Shown: positions 35,288-44,890, numbered from the stretch's first letter. The stretch is 64,000 bases of DNA from an uncultured Clostridiaceae bacterium (GCA_946405135.1 CAMJGD010000004.1:62001-126000), one strand, 5' to 3'. Translations and numbers: made by a program. The notes: a model not told the origin generated them from the letters alone.

Positions 35288-36025
35288 ATGAATAAATGCA
35301 GAAAGTTAATAATATTTTATTTATCTATTGTATTCTTTTTAAGCATGACTAGTTCAGTTAAGGCGATTCAAACTTTAACTGGATATAAGGATTTAAAACC
35401 TATCCATGTTAAGATTAGCGAATTTCCTATAAAGTCTACTAGTGAAATTATAGAAATAGATATAAAAATACCTAGAATAGAAGGAATTAAAGATAAAAAT
35501 TTAGAGAATAAAATAAATAAGAATTTTGAAAACAGAGCCTTAGCTTTTAAAGAAGATGTAGAGGACTTATCAAAGAAATATGAAAATAAAACTAACCAGT
35601 TAGAAAATATGCGGAAATTTGTATGCAAAAGCAATTTTGAGGTGAGTTATAACAATAATAACATATTAAGCGTTCCTGTAATTTATTATCAGTATACTGG
35701 AGGAGCACATGGTGTTTACAGTAAGAAAACTTATAATGTAAATTTAAAAACAGGAGAAGAGCTTTTTCTTAAGGATCTATTTAAAGATAACTTTGATTAT
35801 AAAAAACTAATAGATGAAGGTATTAGAAATAATATTAATGAAGAGCCAAAAAATTATTTTCAAGATAGTTTTAAAGGAATAAGTGATAATCAAGATTTTT
35901 ATATAACTAATGATAGCATAGTGGTATATTTTCAGTTATACGAAATAGCACCTTATTCTGCAGGTATTCCTGAGTTTAAAATTCCTTTTTCATGCATTAA
36001 AAAAGTTCTTAAGGTAGAGTTGTAG
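35288..36025 (+). CDS. Secreted DUF3298-domain protein
   Basis: A 245-residue exported protein. A signal peptide or anchor (residues about 5-27, LIIFYLSIVFFLSMTSSVKA) is followed by a DUF4163/DUF3298-type region: YNNNNILSVPVIYYQYTGGAHG (conserved TGGAH), YNVNLKTGEELFLKDLF and the C-terminal EIAPYSAGIPEFKIPF. Related domains occur in RsiV-type anti-sigma proteins and PdaC-like proteins and bind wall or lysozyme in some cases. The TTG at 35267 is also in frame; AAAGGAGG sits far upstream (35239-35246), so the start is uncertain. It is divergent from the SigI/RsgI-like gene. A terminator follows. Confidence 0.75.
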   Translation: MNKCRKLIIFYLSIVFFLSMTSSVKAIQTLTGYKDLKPIHVKISEFPIKSTSEIIEIDIKIPRIEGIKDKNLENKINKNFENRALAFKEDVEDLSKKYENKTNQLENMRKFVCKSNFEVSYNNNNILSVPVIYYQYTGGAHGVYSKKTYNVNLKTGEELFLKDLFKDNFDYKKLIDEGIRNNINEEPKNYFQDSFKGISDNQDFYITNDSIVVYFQLYEIAPYSAGIPEFKIPFSCIKKVLKVEL

Positions 36026-36066
36026 AAAATATAGCTATTTGTATATTAGTAACAAGAATATTTGTT

Positions 36067-36107
36067 AAATTCCTAACCTAAGTTATTTTTGGTTAGGAAT
36101 TTTTTTT
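36067..36107 (+). terminator. Terminator after the DUF3298 gene
   Basis: Twelve-base arms AAATTCCTAACC (36067-36078) and GGTTAGGAATTT (36091-36102), then T5. Confidence 0.88.
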
Positions 36108-36346
36108 GAGGAATAATCTGCATACAATAAAAATTAGTGAAAACTCAATTAAATAATTTTTTTAAAAATAAATGGTTCATACTATGTAAAGTATTATATT
36201 TATATATTTAGGATTAACTTTTAGAAAATATTGAATATTGCCATGAGCTAAAGTATAATATGTTTAAAAGTTTAAACATATAAACTATAGTGGCTATAAA
36301 CAATAACTATAATTCTAGAAGTAAAATAAGAGATAGGTGATGATAT
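36108..36346. promoter_or_regulatory. ArsR-gene upstream region with palindromic operator
   Basis: A perfect palindrome with arms TATGTTTAAA and TTTAAACATA around AG lies at 36259-36280, about 67 bases before the ArsR start. Such AT-rich palindromes are typical ArsR-family operators; autoregulation is inferred. Confidence 0.5.
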
Positions 36347-36673
36347 ATGGAAGAAAACAAAAGTGTTCATGAAATAACAATGAACATATTTAGGAAATCC
36401 ATACCTATATTTCAAGCACTTTCAGATTGTACAAGACAGCAAATAATATTACTTTTAGCGGAAAATGATGAACTAAATGTGAATGAGATATCAGACAGAC
36501 TTCCCTTATCTAGGCCAGCAGTGTCCCATCATCTCAAGGCGTTAAAGCAAGCTGGAATAATAGATTCGAACCAAAAAGGTACAGGAAATTACTATTACCT
36601 TACTTTAAAGGAAAGCGTTGAATTAATGAAGAAACTGTTAAAGGCCATAGAAGAAAATTGCAATATAAGGTAG
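36347..36673 (+). CDS. ArsR-family transcriptional regulator
   Basis: A 108-residue winged-helix protein: DCTRQQIILLLAENDELNVNEI, recognition helix LSRPAVSHHLKALKQAGII, and a wing GTGNYYYLTLK. It lacks the CVC-type metal ligands of CadC/ArsR, so its signal may not be a metal. It sits 79 bases before an aldehyde dehydrogenase gene on the same strand and likely controls that unit. ATG after GATAGGTGATG. A half REP copy begins directly after the stop codon. Confidence 0.85.
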   Translation: MEENKSVHEITMNIFRKSIPIFQALSDCTRQQIILLLAENDELNVNEISDRLPLSRPAVSHHLKALKQAGIIDSNQKGTGNYYYLTLKESVELMKKLLKAIEENCNIR

Positions 36674-36690
36674 GGACAGTTCTCAAATTT
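36674..36690 (+). repeat. Half copy of GGGACAGTT repeat
   Basis: GGGACAGTTCTCAAATT directly after the stop codon of the ArsR gene; the facing arm is missing. Confidence 0.75.
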
Positions 36691-36752
36691 GTATGTACGT
36701 GAATGCTCAAAATAATTTTATTTAAAAATAAATTATATGAGGAGTGAAATGT

Positions 36753-38126
36753 GTGGAAAATATAAAATATATTTTAAATAATCAAAGAAATTATTATTTT
36801 AAAGGCAAGCCAAAGGATGTAGACTTTAGAATAGAAATGTTAAGACGTCTTAAAAATGCTATAGTAAGGCATGAAAATGATATTACTGATGCGTTATGGG
36901 AGGATCTAAGGAAGTCTTCCTTTGAAGCTTATGCTACAGAAATAGGGCTAGTGCTCGAAGAAATAGATTTAGCTATAAAGAATACTAGAAAATGGTCTAA
37001 ACCTGTTAAAAAAAGAACTCCTATGATGCATTTTTTGTCTTCAAGCTATGTTTATCCTGAACCTTATGGAGTAGTACTTATAATATCACCATGGAATTAT
37101 CCTTTTCAGTTAGCTATTGCACCACTAGCAGGAGCTATAGCTGCTGGAAATTGTGCCATGATAAAACCTTCTAAATATTCAAAAGCGACAAGTAAAGTGA
37201 TATGTACTATAGTAGAGGAATGTTTTGAAAAAGATTATGTATCTGTAGTAGAGCCTGAAGGTGGACGAGAAGCTATAGGGGCTATACTTGAAGAAAAGTT
37301 TGATTATATATTTTTTACAGGAAGTGCATCTACAGGAAGAGTCATAATGCAATCAGCGGCAAAAAACTTAACTCCTGTAACCTTGGAATTAGGAGGAAAG
37401 AGTCCTTGTATAGTAGATAAGGATGCGGATATAAATTTAGCAGCTAGAAGAATAGTATGGGGTAAGCTATTGAATGCAGGTCAAACCTGCGTTGCACCAG
37501 ACTATTTATTTGTTCATGAGTCTGTGAAAAATCAACTTATCGAAAAAATTAAATTTTATATAGAAGAAATGTATGGTAAGAATCCAAAAGACAGTAAGGA
37601 GTATCCAAGAATAATTAATACAAAACAATTTGATAGATTAGTTTCTTATCTAAATGCTGGGAAGATAATAGTAGGTGGTGATTATGATAGGGAAGAGCTT
37701 TATATAGAGCCTACTATAATAGATAGTGTTAGTAAAGATTATCCAGTGATGAAAGAAGAAATATTTGGACCGATATTTCCTCTTATGGAATTTGATAAAA
37801 TAGATGAAGTCATTAACTTTGTAAACTCTAGACCTAAGCCTCTTGCTTTATATTATTTTTCTAATGATAAGGCTTCTCAAGAAAAAGTATTAAAAAATAC
37901 TAGTTCTGGAGGCGGATGCATCAATGATACCATAATACATGTGGCTTCACACCATATATCTTTTGGAGGAGTAGGAGATAGTGGCATGGGGGCTTATCAT
38001 GGCAAAGCAAGTTTTGATACTTTTTCCCATATGAAAGGTATCATAAAAAAGAGCAACAAAATTGACATAAAGTTTAGATATGCTCCTTATAAAAACAGAT
38101 TAAATTTATTAAAGAAAATAATGTAA
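36753..38126 (+). CDS. NAD(P)-dependent aldehyde dehydrogenase
   Basis: A 457-residue enzyme that oxidises aldehydes to acids. The cofactor-binding region shows ISPWNYPFQLAIAPL and IKPSKYSKATSK, GSASTGRVIMQSAAKNLTPV; the general base Glu is in TLELGGKSP (about 209) and the nucleophile Cys in NAGQTCVAPDY (about 243). The C-terminus HISFGGVGDSGMGAYHG is typical of the short YwdH/ALDH3-like class. The frame opens at GTG 36744, but GTG 36753 is better spaced from GAGGAG. It likely forms one unit with the ArsR gene. A REP palindrome follows. Confidence 0.9.
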   Translation: MENIKYILNNQRNYYFKGKPKDVDFRIEMLRRLKNAIVRHENDITDALWEDLRKSSFEAYATEIGLVLEEIDLAIKNTRKWSKPVKKRTPMMHFLSSSYVYPEPYGVVLIISPWNYPFQLAIAPLAGAIAAGNCAMIKPSKYSKATSKVICTIVEECFEKDYVSVVEPEGGREAIGAILEEKFDYIFFTGSASTGRVIMQSAAKNLTPVTLELGGKSPCIVDKDADINLAARRIVWGKLLNAGQTCVAPDYLFVHESVKNQLIEKIKFYIEEMYGKNPKDSKEYPRIINTKQFDRLVSYLNAGKIIVGGDYDREELYIEPTIIDSVSKDYPVMKEEIFGPIFPLMEFDKIDEVINFVNSRPKPLALYYFSNDKASQEKVLKNTSSGGGCINDTIIHVASHHISFGGVGDSGMGAYHGKASFDTFSHMKGIIKKSNKIDIKFRYAPYKNRLNLLKKIM

Positions 38127-38148
38127 AAACTATCATCTAAAAAATAAA

Positions 38149-38193
38149 ATTGAGAACTGTCCCTGCTTATTATTAGCAGGGACAGTTCTCAAT
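38149..38193. repeat. Palindromic repeat (full), arms inverted in order
   Basis: ATTGAGAACTGTCCCTGCT (38149-38167) pairs with AGCAGGGACAGTTCTCAAT (38175-38193). Here AACTGTCCC comes first, so the loop lies at the other end of the core compared with the copies at 6041, 16007, 18786 and 23661. Confidence 0.88.
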
Positions 38194-38197
38194 ATAG

Positions 38198-39391
38198 TTA
38201 ACTAATATTGTTGTTTAAAAAATCTAAAGCTATTTTAGAAAATACGGCAGCGGCTATGGGAAGTATATCTTCATCTATGTTAAAGAAAGGGCTGTGAAGA
38301 GGCTCTTTAATATGTTTTTCTTCATTTAATGTGCCAAGGGCTAAAAATATTCCAGGTACCTTATTTTGAAAGAAAGAAAAATCTTCGCCTATCATTTCGG
38401 GCTTATCCATTATTATAGTATTTTCTTCTCCTAAAATATTAGTTATAGATTGTCTAGACAAGTCTGCCATGCTGCTGTCATTTATTACAGGAGGATAACG
38501 AAATACATAATTAAATTCATATTGTGCATCATGGGCTTCTGTTATACCTTTTATGATTTTTTCCATCATGATAGGTAAATTTTTTCTAAATTCAGGATCA
38601 AAAGTTCTTGTGGTGCCCTCCATTATAACTTCTTGGGGAATTATATTAGGGGCATCTCCTGCAGTAAATTTTCCTACAGTTAATACTACAGAGTCAGTAG
38701 CACTTATTTTTCTACTTACTATGCTTTGTAATCCCATATATACTTCGCAAGCTACAGCTATAGGATCTATACAATTTTCAGGTTGAGCACCATGCCCGCC
38801 TTTTCCTAAAATTTTTAGTTCAAAGGTGTCAGGGGAAGCCATCATAGCTCCATATTTCACACCAAATTTACCAGAAGGAATTGAAGGCCACACATGACCT
38901 CCTATTATAGCATCTACCTTAGGATTTTCAAGCACACCAGCTTTTATCATTCTTTCAGCACCGCCTATAACTTCTTCAGCCGGTTGAAATATAAATTTTA
39001 TATTTCCATTTATATCGTCTTTTAGTTTACTTAATATCATGGCAGCGCCAATAACTATTGCCATATGAGCATCATGACCGCAAGCATGCATATAACCAGG
39101 ATATTTAGATTTGAAATCTAAATTTGTTTTTTCCTCTATATTTAAACAATCCATGTCAGCCCTCAAGGCAATGGTTTTACCAGGATTTTTACCCTTTAGT
39201 ACACCTACAACCCCAGTGATGCCAACTTCTCTTTTTACTTCAATTCCAAGAGAAATCAAGGTTTTAGCAATTAATTCTGAAGTCCTTAATTCTTTTAAAC
39301 CTGCTTCTGGGTGGGAATGAAGGTCTCTTCGTAAGGAAATAAGATCATCTTTTATTTCCTCTGCTTTACAAAGTAATAGATCTTTATGCAA
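38198..39391 (-). CDS. M20-family amidohydrolase (peptidase/aminoacylase)
   Basis: A 397-residue zinc hydrolase that cleaves amide bonds such as N-acyl amino acids. Motifs: LHSHPEAGLKE, RADMDCLNIEE, MHACGHDAHMAIVIGAA (metal-binding Cys/His/Asp set), FQPAEEVIGGAERMI (catalytic Glu-Glu), GGHVWPS, PENCIDPIA, and the C-terminal GEDFSFFQ. It is complete in length. ATG with a weak AGTGTATC site. It is convergent with the aldehyde dehydrogenase, and only a REP palindrome separates them. The substrate is unknown; HipO/YkuR/AbgA-type relatives act on diverse acyl-amino acids. Confidence 0.88.
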   Translation of the reverse strand: MHKDLLLCKAEEIKDDLISLRRDLHSHPEAGLKELRTSELIAKTLISLGIEVKREVGITGVVGVLKGKNPGKTIALRADMDCLNIEEKTNLDFKSKYPGYMHACGHDAHMAIVIGAAMILSKLKDDINGNIKFIFQPAEEVIGGAERMIKAGVLENPKVDAIIGGHVWPSIPSGKFGVKYGAMMASPDTFELKILGKGGHGAQPENCIDPIAVACEVYMGLQSIVSRKISATDSVVLTVGKFTAGDAPNIIPQEVIMEGTTRTFDPEFRKNLPIMMEKIIKGITEAHDAQYEFNYVFRYPPVINDSSMADLSRQSITNILGEENTIIMDKPEMIGEDFSFFQNKVPGIFLALGTLNEEKHIKEPLHSPFFNIDEDILPIAAAVFSKIALDFLNNNIS

Positions 39392-39442
39392 TTATGATAC
39401 ACTCCTTTTTTTCTCAGATATATGAAAAATAAATTGATTTAT

Positions 39443-42400
39443 TTACATGTATATATCTGAAAACTCTATTTTTACTCTATCTATGTACCTAGAATATTCT
39501 CCGTCTTGAGATATATAATCATCAGTTTTTGTAAAACAATCTTTCTTCACAGCAGCAGGAAGTTCTATGATAAACTCACTGCCTTTCCCATAAGTACTTT
39601 TTACAGTGATAGTTCCATTATGAAGTTCTACAAGAGATTTAACAAGAGATAATCCTATACCGCTGCCTTCATTTTTTCTTGATAATGACTTATCTACCTG
39701 AGCAAATCTATCAAAAATCAATGATAGCTTATCCTCAGGTATACCTATTCCATTATCTTCCACGGAAATTTTTATCTTATCATCTAAATCCCACATATTT
39801 ATTTTTATAGTACCACCTTTAGGTGTGAATTTTACAGCATTAGATAGAAGATTTAATATGATTCTTTCTATTTTGTCACTATCAAAAGCCATAATTTTTT
39901 CTTCTACATCTGTATCAAATATTAGACTTATTCCTTGTGATTCTACATATTTGGCAACGGATAATGCAATATCTTCAACTATGCATACTATATTTTGATT
40001 AACTATTTCTAAACTTAAATAGTTTCCATCTAGCTTTGTAATGTCTATTAAATTGTTAATTAGTCTTATAAGCCTTAGGCAATTTTGTTTCATTATGTTA
40101 CAATACTTCTTTATATTATTTTCTCCTAAAGTAAGGTTACTATCAAGAGTATTTATAAGCTGCAGCGTACTCCATATTACATTAAGAGGAGTTCTAAGTT
40201 CATGAGAAATATTGGCGAAAAACTCTGTTTTTATTTTATCATATTCAATTATTTCATATAGCTTCTTTTGATTTTTAGTCATATCTACTTGTAACTTTTC
40301 TACTTTTTTATTGGTATCAGACACTTGTTTTTGAAGATTTAATTCATTTTTTACTGAATACTTAAGAGCTATAAGGGTTTCTACTCTTGCAATAAGTTCT
40401 GATTTGTCTAAGGGTTTTTTTAGATAATCATTGGCTCCATACTGAAAAGAAAAAATTAGATTTTGAGGCTTATTATCTGATGTTAGCATTAGAACTGGCA
40501 GGCTAAAGAGAGAGTATCTTTCTCTTAATATGCTGCAAAGTTCATAACCAAGCATGTCAGGTAAAACTATGTCTAAAATTACTAAGTCTATATTGGGGTC
40601 AGCATTAATAATTTCTAAAGCATTCTTTCCGCTAAAAGCAGTTATTACATAGAAGCCCTGCGGCACTAGAAAATTCTTTAACAGCCTTAAGTTCAGCGGT
40701 TCATCATCTACTATTAGTATTTTATATTTTTTGCCATCATTATTTAGTTTTTTATTAGTACAATCAATATTGTCCTGTAAAAAATTATTTAATATATCTG
40801 TAAACAGGCTGTTTTCACTGTTTTTACTATTTTCATATATGGGAAGGGTAAAAGTAAACTTTGAACCTACTCCTAAAGAGGATTTAACATATAATGAACC
40901 ACCATGTAATTCTATAAGTTTTCTTGTAAGGGTTAAGCTCATACAAGTATTAACAAAGTTTTCTTCATCTATGGGTTCTTGGTGAGCATTAAATATATTA
41001 TGAATTTTTTCAGTTGGTATTCCTTTACCGGTATCCTCTATAGAAACTTTAAGCAGGTTACCATCAATATATGCAGATATGCTTACATATCCATTTTGGG
41101 TAAATTTGATGGAATTACCTATTAAGTTGAAAAATATTTGTTTTATTATATTTTCATCAGCTAAAACTTCAGGCAAGTTATCGGATATATTATTATAGAT
41201 TTTTAAATTTTTATCCTTCGCAGAGGGATAAAAATTTAATATTGCCAGTTGTACTGTTTTCTTTAAGTTTACTGATTTTTTCATAAGCTTTATTTCATTA
41301 TTATTAAGCTTTGCAAAATCTAAAATATAATTAACCATATTTGAAAGCCTGTCTGCAGTAGAACTTATTAAACTGATATTAATAAGCTGATCTTTATTTA
41401 AATTATTATCTAATAGCATAGATTCTGATAAAGAAATTATTCCACTTAAAGGATTCTTCAAACTTTGAGAAATATCTGCTATAAATTCATCTTTCAACTT
41501 ATCTGCAGATTTTAGTTTTTCAGACATTTCCTCTACTTCTATAAAAGTTTTTGAAAATATTTTAGCTACCACATAACTTTGGATTACTATAAATACAATT
41601 AAGCCTAAGGCAGCGTAAAATCCTGTATGTATTAAAGAAAATTCGTGAAGTATGTCATTAATATTGGTAATTAATATGGCCACAGTACCTATAATAATCA
41701 AAAAAGAATTTTCTTTTTTATAGATCCACAGCATAGTGAGAATGCATAATATATAAATTAAAATTAGTATGGATATTATTTCATAAGGTATTATTAAATA
41801 TTCATAGACTGCCGGCGGAAGAATAATTATTCCTACTAGGTATACTAGTGTAGAAATTTTTGAAAACTTAATAAGTCTTGGATTTATGACTCCTTTGTAA
41901 TACTCAGAGATACATAGGAGAAACACGGTTATATAAGTTAAGAAAGTAGTATAGCAAATCTTCATATGAATTTGCCAATTTAAATTAGGGAAGATGCTTA
42001 TTATAAATCTTTCTCCAACAAATAAAGTTCTTAAAGCTAAAATGAAACAGAACATAGAAAACATTAGAGGAGTTTTATCTTTTTTACGATTATTGTATAG
42101 AGATAGATTATAAATACCCATTATGAAGGTGGAACCGAATATAAAAAAATCAAAGGCTAATTTTTGAAATTTATATTTAAGTATCTGTTCTTCTGTACCA
42201 AGCAATATAGAGTCTATCTGTGGGAACTTAGCTTCATAATTTGATGTTTGAAGTATTATATCAAAATCTTTATCATCATTAATAAAGTTTCCAGACTGTG
42301 GTACTATTTGAGGTATTGAGTATTCTTTCGCCTGACTTATTATACCTGCGGATGTAACTAGCGTATTATCTACCCATAGTCTATGAGTTGTATTCACAGA

Positions 42401-42790
42401 TTCTGTTCTTAAAGCATAATAATTATGTTTACTATTTGTTTTAACAGTTATTCTATAAGTACCATATCCTTGATTTGGGATATTAGTACTATCAACATGT
42501 TTCCATCTAAAATAGCTAGGGATATCTACAAGAGCAGTTTCAGTAATATGCGAATTTTTAAAATCTTCATGAGATAAAAGAAGTTTATTATAGAATTTCC
42601 ATTGTCCATTTAAAGGTACTATCCCGTTTTTATCAAAATCCCATTTTGTAAGGTCCAATACTCCATTAGTGACTTTAGGAAATGCCTTTTGTTTTGATTG
42701 ATATATGTTATAAAATATGAAAGAAATTAGTAAGCATACTAATGACCAAATAAAAAAGCAACAGTATGTTAATTTTCTGCTTTTGTGCAT
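39443..42790 (-). CDS. Hybrid sensor kinase with 7TM domain, degenerate first kinase, receiver and second kinase
   Basis: A 1115-residue protein. In order: one N-terminal helix, an outside sensor of the 7TMR-DISM type (about residues 30-205), seven membrane helices (about 210-425), HisKA1 with FIADISQSLKNPLSGIISL, HATPase1 (NLIGNSIKFTQNG), a receiver (VDDEPLNLRLL; Asp in LVILDIVLPD), a coiled linker, HisKA2 with FFANISHELRTPLNVI and HATPase2 (NLLSNAVKFTPKGG, GIGIPE, SGIGLSLVKSLVE). In HisKA1 the phospho-acceptor His is replaced by Gln and the ATP-binding G2 box is CMSLTLTRKL instead of GLGL, so the first kinase seems inactive. ATG 42790 follows GTGAGG. Confidence 0.85.
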   Translation of the reverse strand: MHKSRKLTYCCFFIWSLVCLLISFIFYNIYQSKQKAFPKVTNGVLDLTKWDFDKNGIVPLNGQWKFYNKLLLSHEDFKNSHITETALVDIPSYFRWKHVDSTNIPNQGYGTYRITVKTNSKHNYYALRTESVNTTHRLWVDNTLVTSAGIISQAKEYSIPQIVPQSGNFINDDKDFDIILQTSNYEAKFPQIDSILLGTEEQILKYKFQKLAFDFFIFGSTFIMGIYNLSLYNNRKKDKTPLMFSMFCFILALRTLFVGERFIISIFPNLNWQIHMKICYTTFLTYITVFLLCISEYYKGVINPRLIKFSKISTLVYLVGIIILPPAVYEYLIIPYEIISILILIYILCILTMLWIYKKENSFLIIIGTVAILITNINDILHEFSLIHTGFYAALGLIVFIVIQSYVVAKIFSKTFIEVEEMSEKLKSADKLKDEFIADISQSLKNPLSGIISLSESMLLDNNLNKDQLINISLISSTADRLSNMVNYILDFAKLNNNEIKLMKKSVNLKKTVQLAILNFYPSAKDKNLKIYNNISDNLPEVLADENIIKQIFFNLIGNSIKFTQNGYVSISAYIDGNLLKVSIEDTGKGIPTEKIHNIFNAHQEPIDEENFVNTCMSLTLTRKLIELHGGSLYVKSSLGVGSKFTFTLPIYENSKNSENSLFTDILNNFLQDNIDCTNKKLNNDGKKYKILIVDDEPLNLRLLKNFLVPQGFYVITAFSGKNALEIINADPNIDLVILDIVLPDMLGYELCSILRERYSLFSLPVLMLTSDNKPQNLIFSFQYGANDYLKKPLDKSELIARVETLIALKYSVKNELNLQKQVSDTNKKVEKLQVDMTKNQKKLYEIIEYDKIKTEFFANISHELRTPLNVIWSTLQLINTLDSNLTLGENNIKKYCNIMKQNCLRLIRLINNLIDITKLDGNYLSLEIVNQNIVCIVEDIALSVAKYVESQGISLIFDTDVEEKIMAFDSDKIERIILNLLSNAVKFTPKGGTIKINMWDLDDKIKISVEDNGIGIPEDKLSLIFDRFAQVDKSLSRKNEGSGIGLSLVKSLVELHNGTITVKSTYGKGSEFIIELPAAVKKDCFTKTDDYISQDGEYSRYIDRVKIEFSDIYM

Positions 42791-43034
42791 AGTTAACCTC
42801 ACTTAAGTATAATAATCTTTTTAAAAAAGTATTAACAAATATAATACTTTAGTTAATTTTATCATATTTTTTGTAGATTTTTAACGTATTTTAGATAATT
42901 TTGTTACATCTAGATTTTACCAAAAGCTATTTTTATGTTGTGTTTAATTTTTTCATAGAATTTCTTCAAAGGTCTTAATATTAAAATCATCACACATTTA
43001 TAAGACATTTCATATTATAAAACATAGCAATACC
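42791..43034. promoter_or_regulatory. manC upstream region with possible sigma-K promoter
   Basis: CATATTATA at 43011-43019 fits the sigma-K -10 consensus CATANNNTA, and ACA at 42992-42994 lies 16 bases upstream, as its -35 requires. Transcription would begin near 43026, just before the ribosome-binding site CAGGAG. In AT-rich DNA such matches can arise by chance. Confidence 0.35.
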
Positions 43035-43047
43035 AGGAGTGAAAATA

Positions 43048-43680
43048 GTGCTATACGCATTAATATTAGCTGGAGGTAAAGGAACCAGACTATACCCATT
43101 ATCAAGGTCAGATAATCCAAAGCAATTTTTAAAGCTCATGAATAATAAAAGTTTTCTGCGAAATACAGTAGATAGGATAAAACCTATTATAAATAAGGAA
43201 AATATATATGTAGTTACTAATGAAGAATATTTAGGCAAGATAAAAGATGAACTGCCAGAGATAAATGAAGAAAATATTTTTGTAGAACCAGAAAATAAAG
43301 AGACTGCTACCTGCATAGGTCTTTCAGCCATAAAACTTTTAAAAAAGGACAAGGATGCGGTTATGCTAGTTTTGCCTTCAGACCACTATATAGAAGGTGA
43401 AAAACAGTTTTTAGATACTTTAAATCAAGCAGTAGAGATAGCTGAAAAGAGACGAGGTCTCGTAACCATAGGAGTAAATCCAACAAGACCTGAAACAGGC
43501 TATGGTTATATAGAGATGGGACAGAGAATAAATGGAGAAATTGCTACCTATAAAATAGAGAGGTTTACAGAAAAACCCAATATAGAAGTGGCAAAAGATT
43601 TTTTATTAAAAGGTACCTATCTTTGGAATAGCGGAATGTTTATATGGAGAGCAGATGCTCTCCATACTAAATTGCAATAA
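43048..43680 (+). CDS. manC: Mannose-1-phosphate guanylyltransferase, 5' part of split gene
   Basis: The N-terminal part of a GDP-mannose pyrophosphorylase: ALILAGGKGTRLYPLSR (nucleotide-binding signature), NPKQFLKL, EPENKETATCIGL, LPSDHYI, RPETGYGYIEMG and TEKPN, up to FIWRAD at the crossover. The true codons end at 43657; the last seven residues (LHTKLQ and stop) come from the inserted element. Joined to 47592-48050 after excision, it gives a complete 355-residue enzyme, which makes GDP-mannose for surface polysaccharide. GTG 43048 is better spaced from CAGGAG than GTG 43039. As it stands the enzyme is cut in two. Confidence 0.9.
   Translation: MLYALILAGGKGTRLYPLSRSDNPKQFLKLMNNKSFLRNTVDRIKPIINKENIYVVTNEEYLGKIKDELPEINEENIFVEPENKETATCIGLSAIKLLKKDKDAVMLVLPSDHYIEGEKQFLDTLNQAVEIAEKRRGLVTIGVNPTRPETGYGYIEMGQRINGEIATYKIERFTEKPNIEVAKDFLLKGTYLWNSGMFIWRADALHTKLQ
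43645..43657 (+). repeat. Left junction core (attL-like) of the manC element
   Basis: TGGAGAGCAGATG, identical to the core at 47580-47592. It lies in the manC codons for Trp-Arg-Ala-Asp. Confidence 0.9.
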
Positions 43681-43705
43681 AAATTATTTTGTTATATACA
43701 AATTA

Positions 43706-44890
43706 TTAGTTGCGCAATAATACGGATTCTCTCCATACCATTTTTATACCTCCAGCATAAGTATAGGTAAATGTGTTACCAGATGAGTAAGCAGATTTAA
43801 AGCATTCATCATAAGGATCCATCAAGTTTAAAACAAAATCTGTATAGCCATCATATAAATATGTTTCATATCCAGAAATTACAGTTGCATGCCCATAACC
43901 AGATCCATAGCTAGCCATATAAATAGGATTGCTATTATTGATATTAATTCTAATTTCATTATTAGCTAGGTTAGAGGTTTTATAGTATGAATTTACACCT
44001 AATTTTGTAAGAGCGTTGCTGACATCTTTTATTGAGGCTCCTTGATCATATCCTATTCCCATAAGACTGCATACATTCATAGCATTTAAGCTAGTTTTTA
44101 ATTTATAATTTGTAATAGAAGCAATGCAAGCTGCTGCACACATGTTTCTTTTCTTACCATTGTTATCTCTTTGGTTAATCAATTCTAAATTTAAATTTTT
44201 AGAAGATAGTATATTGTAATTTGGATTAATTATTTTAGTATTTATTTTTAAAAAGTTACTAGTTATGTTAGAAATTTTTTTTGTTTTATCAAAAGAATCA
44301 ATTAGTAATAATCTATCTTTTTTATTAATAAGATAATTAAGGTTATTATTCATATAAGAGGTATATGAATAAGGGGTCAACTTAATTAAGTTATTTTTAT
44401 TTTCAGCATATAAATTATTTTTATCTGACCAAATAACAAATGGATCAGATTTGGTATTATGGCATAGTAATTCATTTAACTGATCAGCAAAATCTCTACC
44501 TAAGGTAGCAGAATAAGTACCATCACCATTTGAAGTAATTGATAAGATAAATTTTACTGTTTGGTTAGATATTACTGGGAAAACATATATATCACTATTG
44601 TGAAAACTATTTTCAGTAAAAATATAAGTGTTGAAACCTTCACCAATATATAAATCATTTAATTCTTTTTCCATAAGTTCATAATTTCCATGTGAGTTTT
44701 TTAATGAATCTAATAAAATATAAAAATTTTTATTAATAAAGTTGCTAATATCTTTTGGAATAGTATCATGATAAATATTACCACTTTCTTTTAATTCGTT
44801 GATTACGTTATTTTCATAGGCATATGTTTTAGTATTTACCATAAACATCATAATTAGTAATAAAAGAAAATTTATTAATGCTTTTTTCAT
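43706..44890 (-). CDS. Secreted C39-like cysteine protease family protein, element cargo
   Basis: A 394-residue exported protein. A signal peptide (residues about 4-24, LINFLLLLIMMFMVNTKTYA) is followed by about 200 residues without recognisable motifs, and a C-terminal papain-like domain of the C39 type: the Cys in NMCAAACIASITNY, the His in GSGYGHATVISGY, and an Asp/Asn in LNLMDPYDE. This fits secreted C39_2-type proteins rather than bacteriocin-processing ABC exporters. ATG with GGAGG just upstream. It is the last gene on the left of the element and ends about 50 bases from the core. Its job there is unknown. Confidence 0.7.
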   Translation of the reverse strand: MKKALINFLLLLIMMFMVNTKTYAYENNVINELKESGNIYHDTIPKDISNFINKNFYILLDSLKNSHGNYELMEKELNDLYIGEGFNTYIFTENSFHNSDIYVFPVISNQTVKFILSITSNGDGTYSATLGRDFADQLNELLCHNTKSDPFVIWSDKNNLYAENKNNLIKLTPYSYTSYMNNNLNYLINKKDRLLLIDSFDKTKKISNITSNFLKINTKIINPNYNILSSKNLNLELINQRDNNGKKRNMCAAACIASITNYKLKTSLNAMNVCSLMGIGYDQGASIKDVSNALTKLGVNSYYKTSNLANNEIRININNSNPIYMASYGSGYGHATVISGYETYLYDGYTDFVLNLMDPYDECFKSAYSSGNTFTYTYAGGIKMVWRESVLLRN

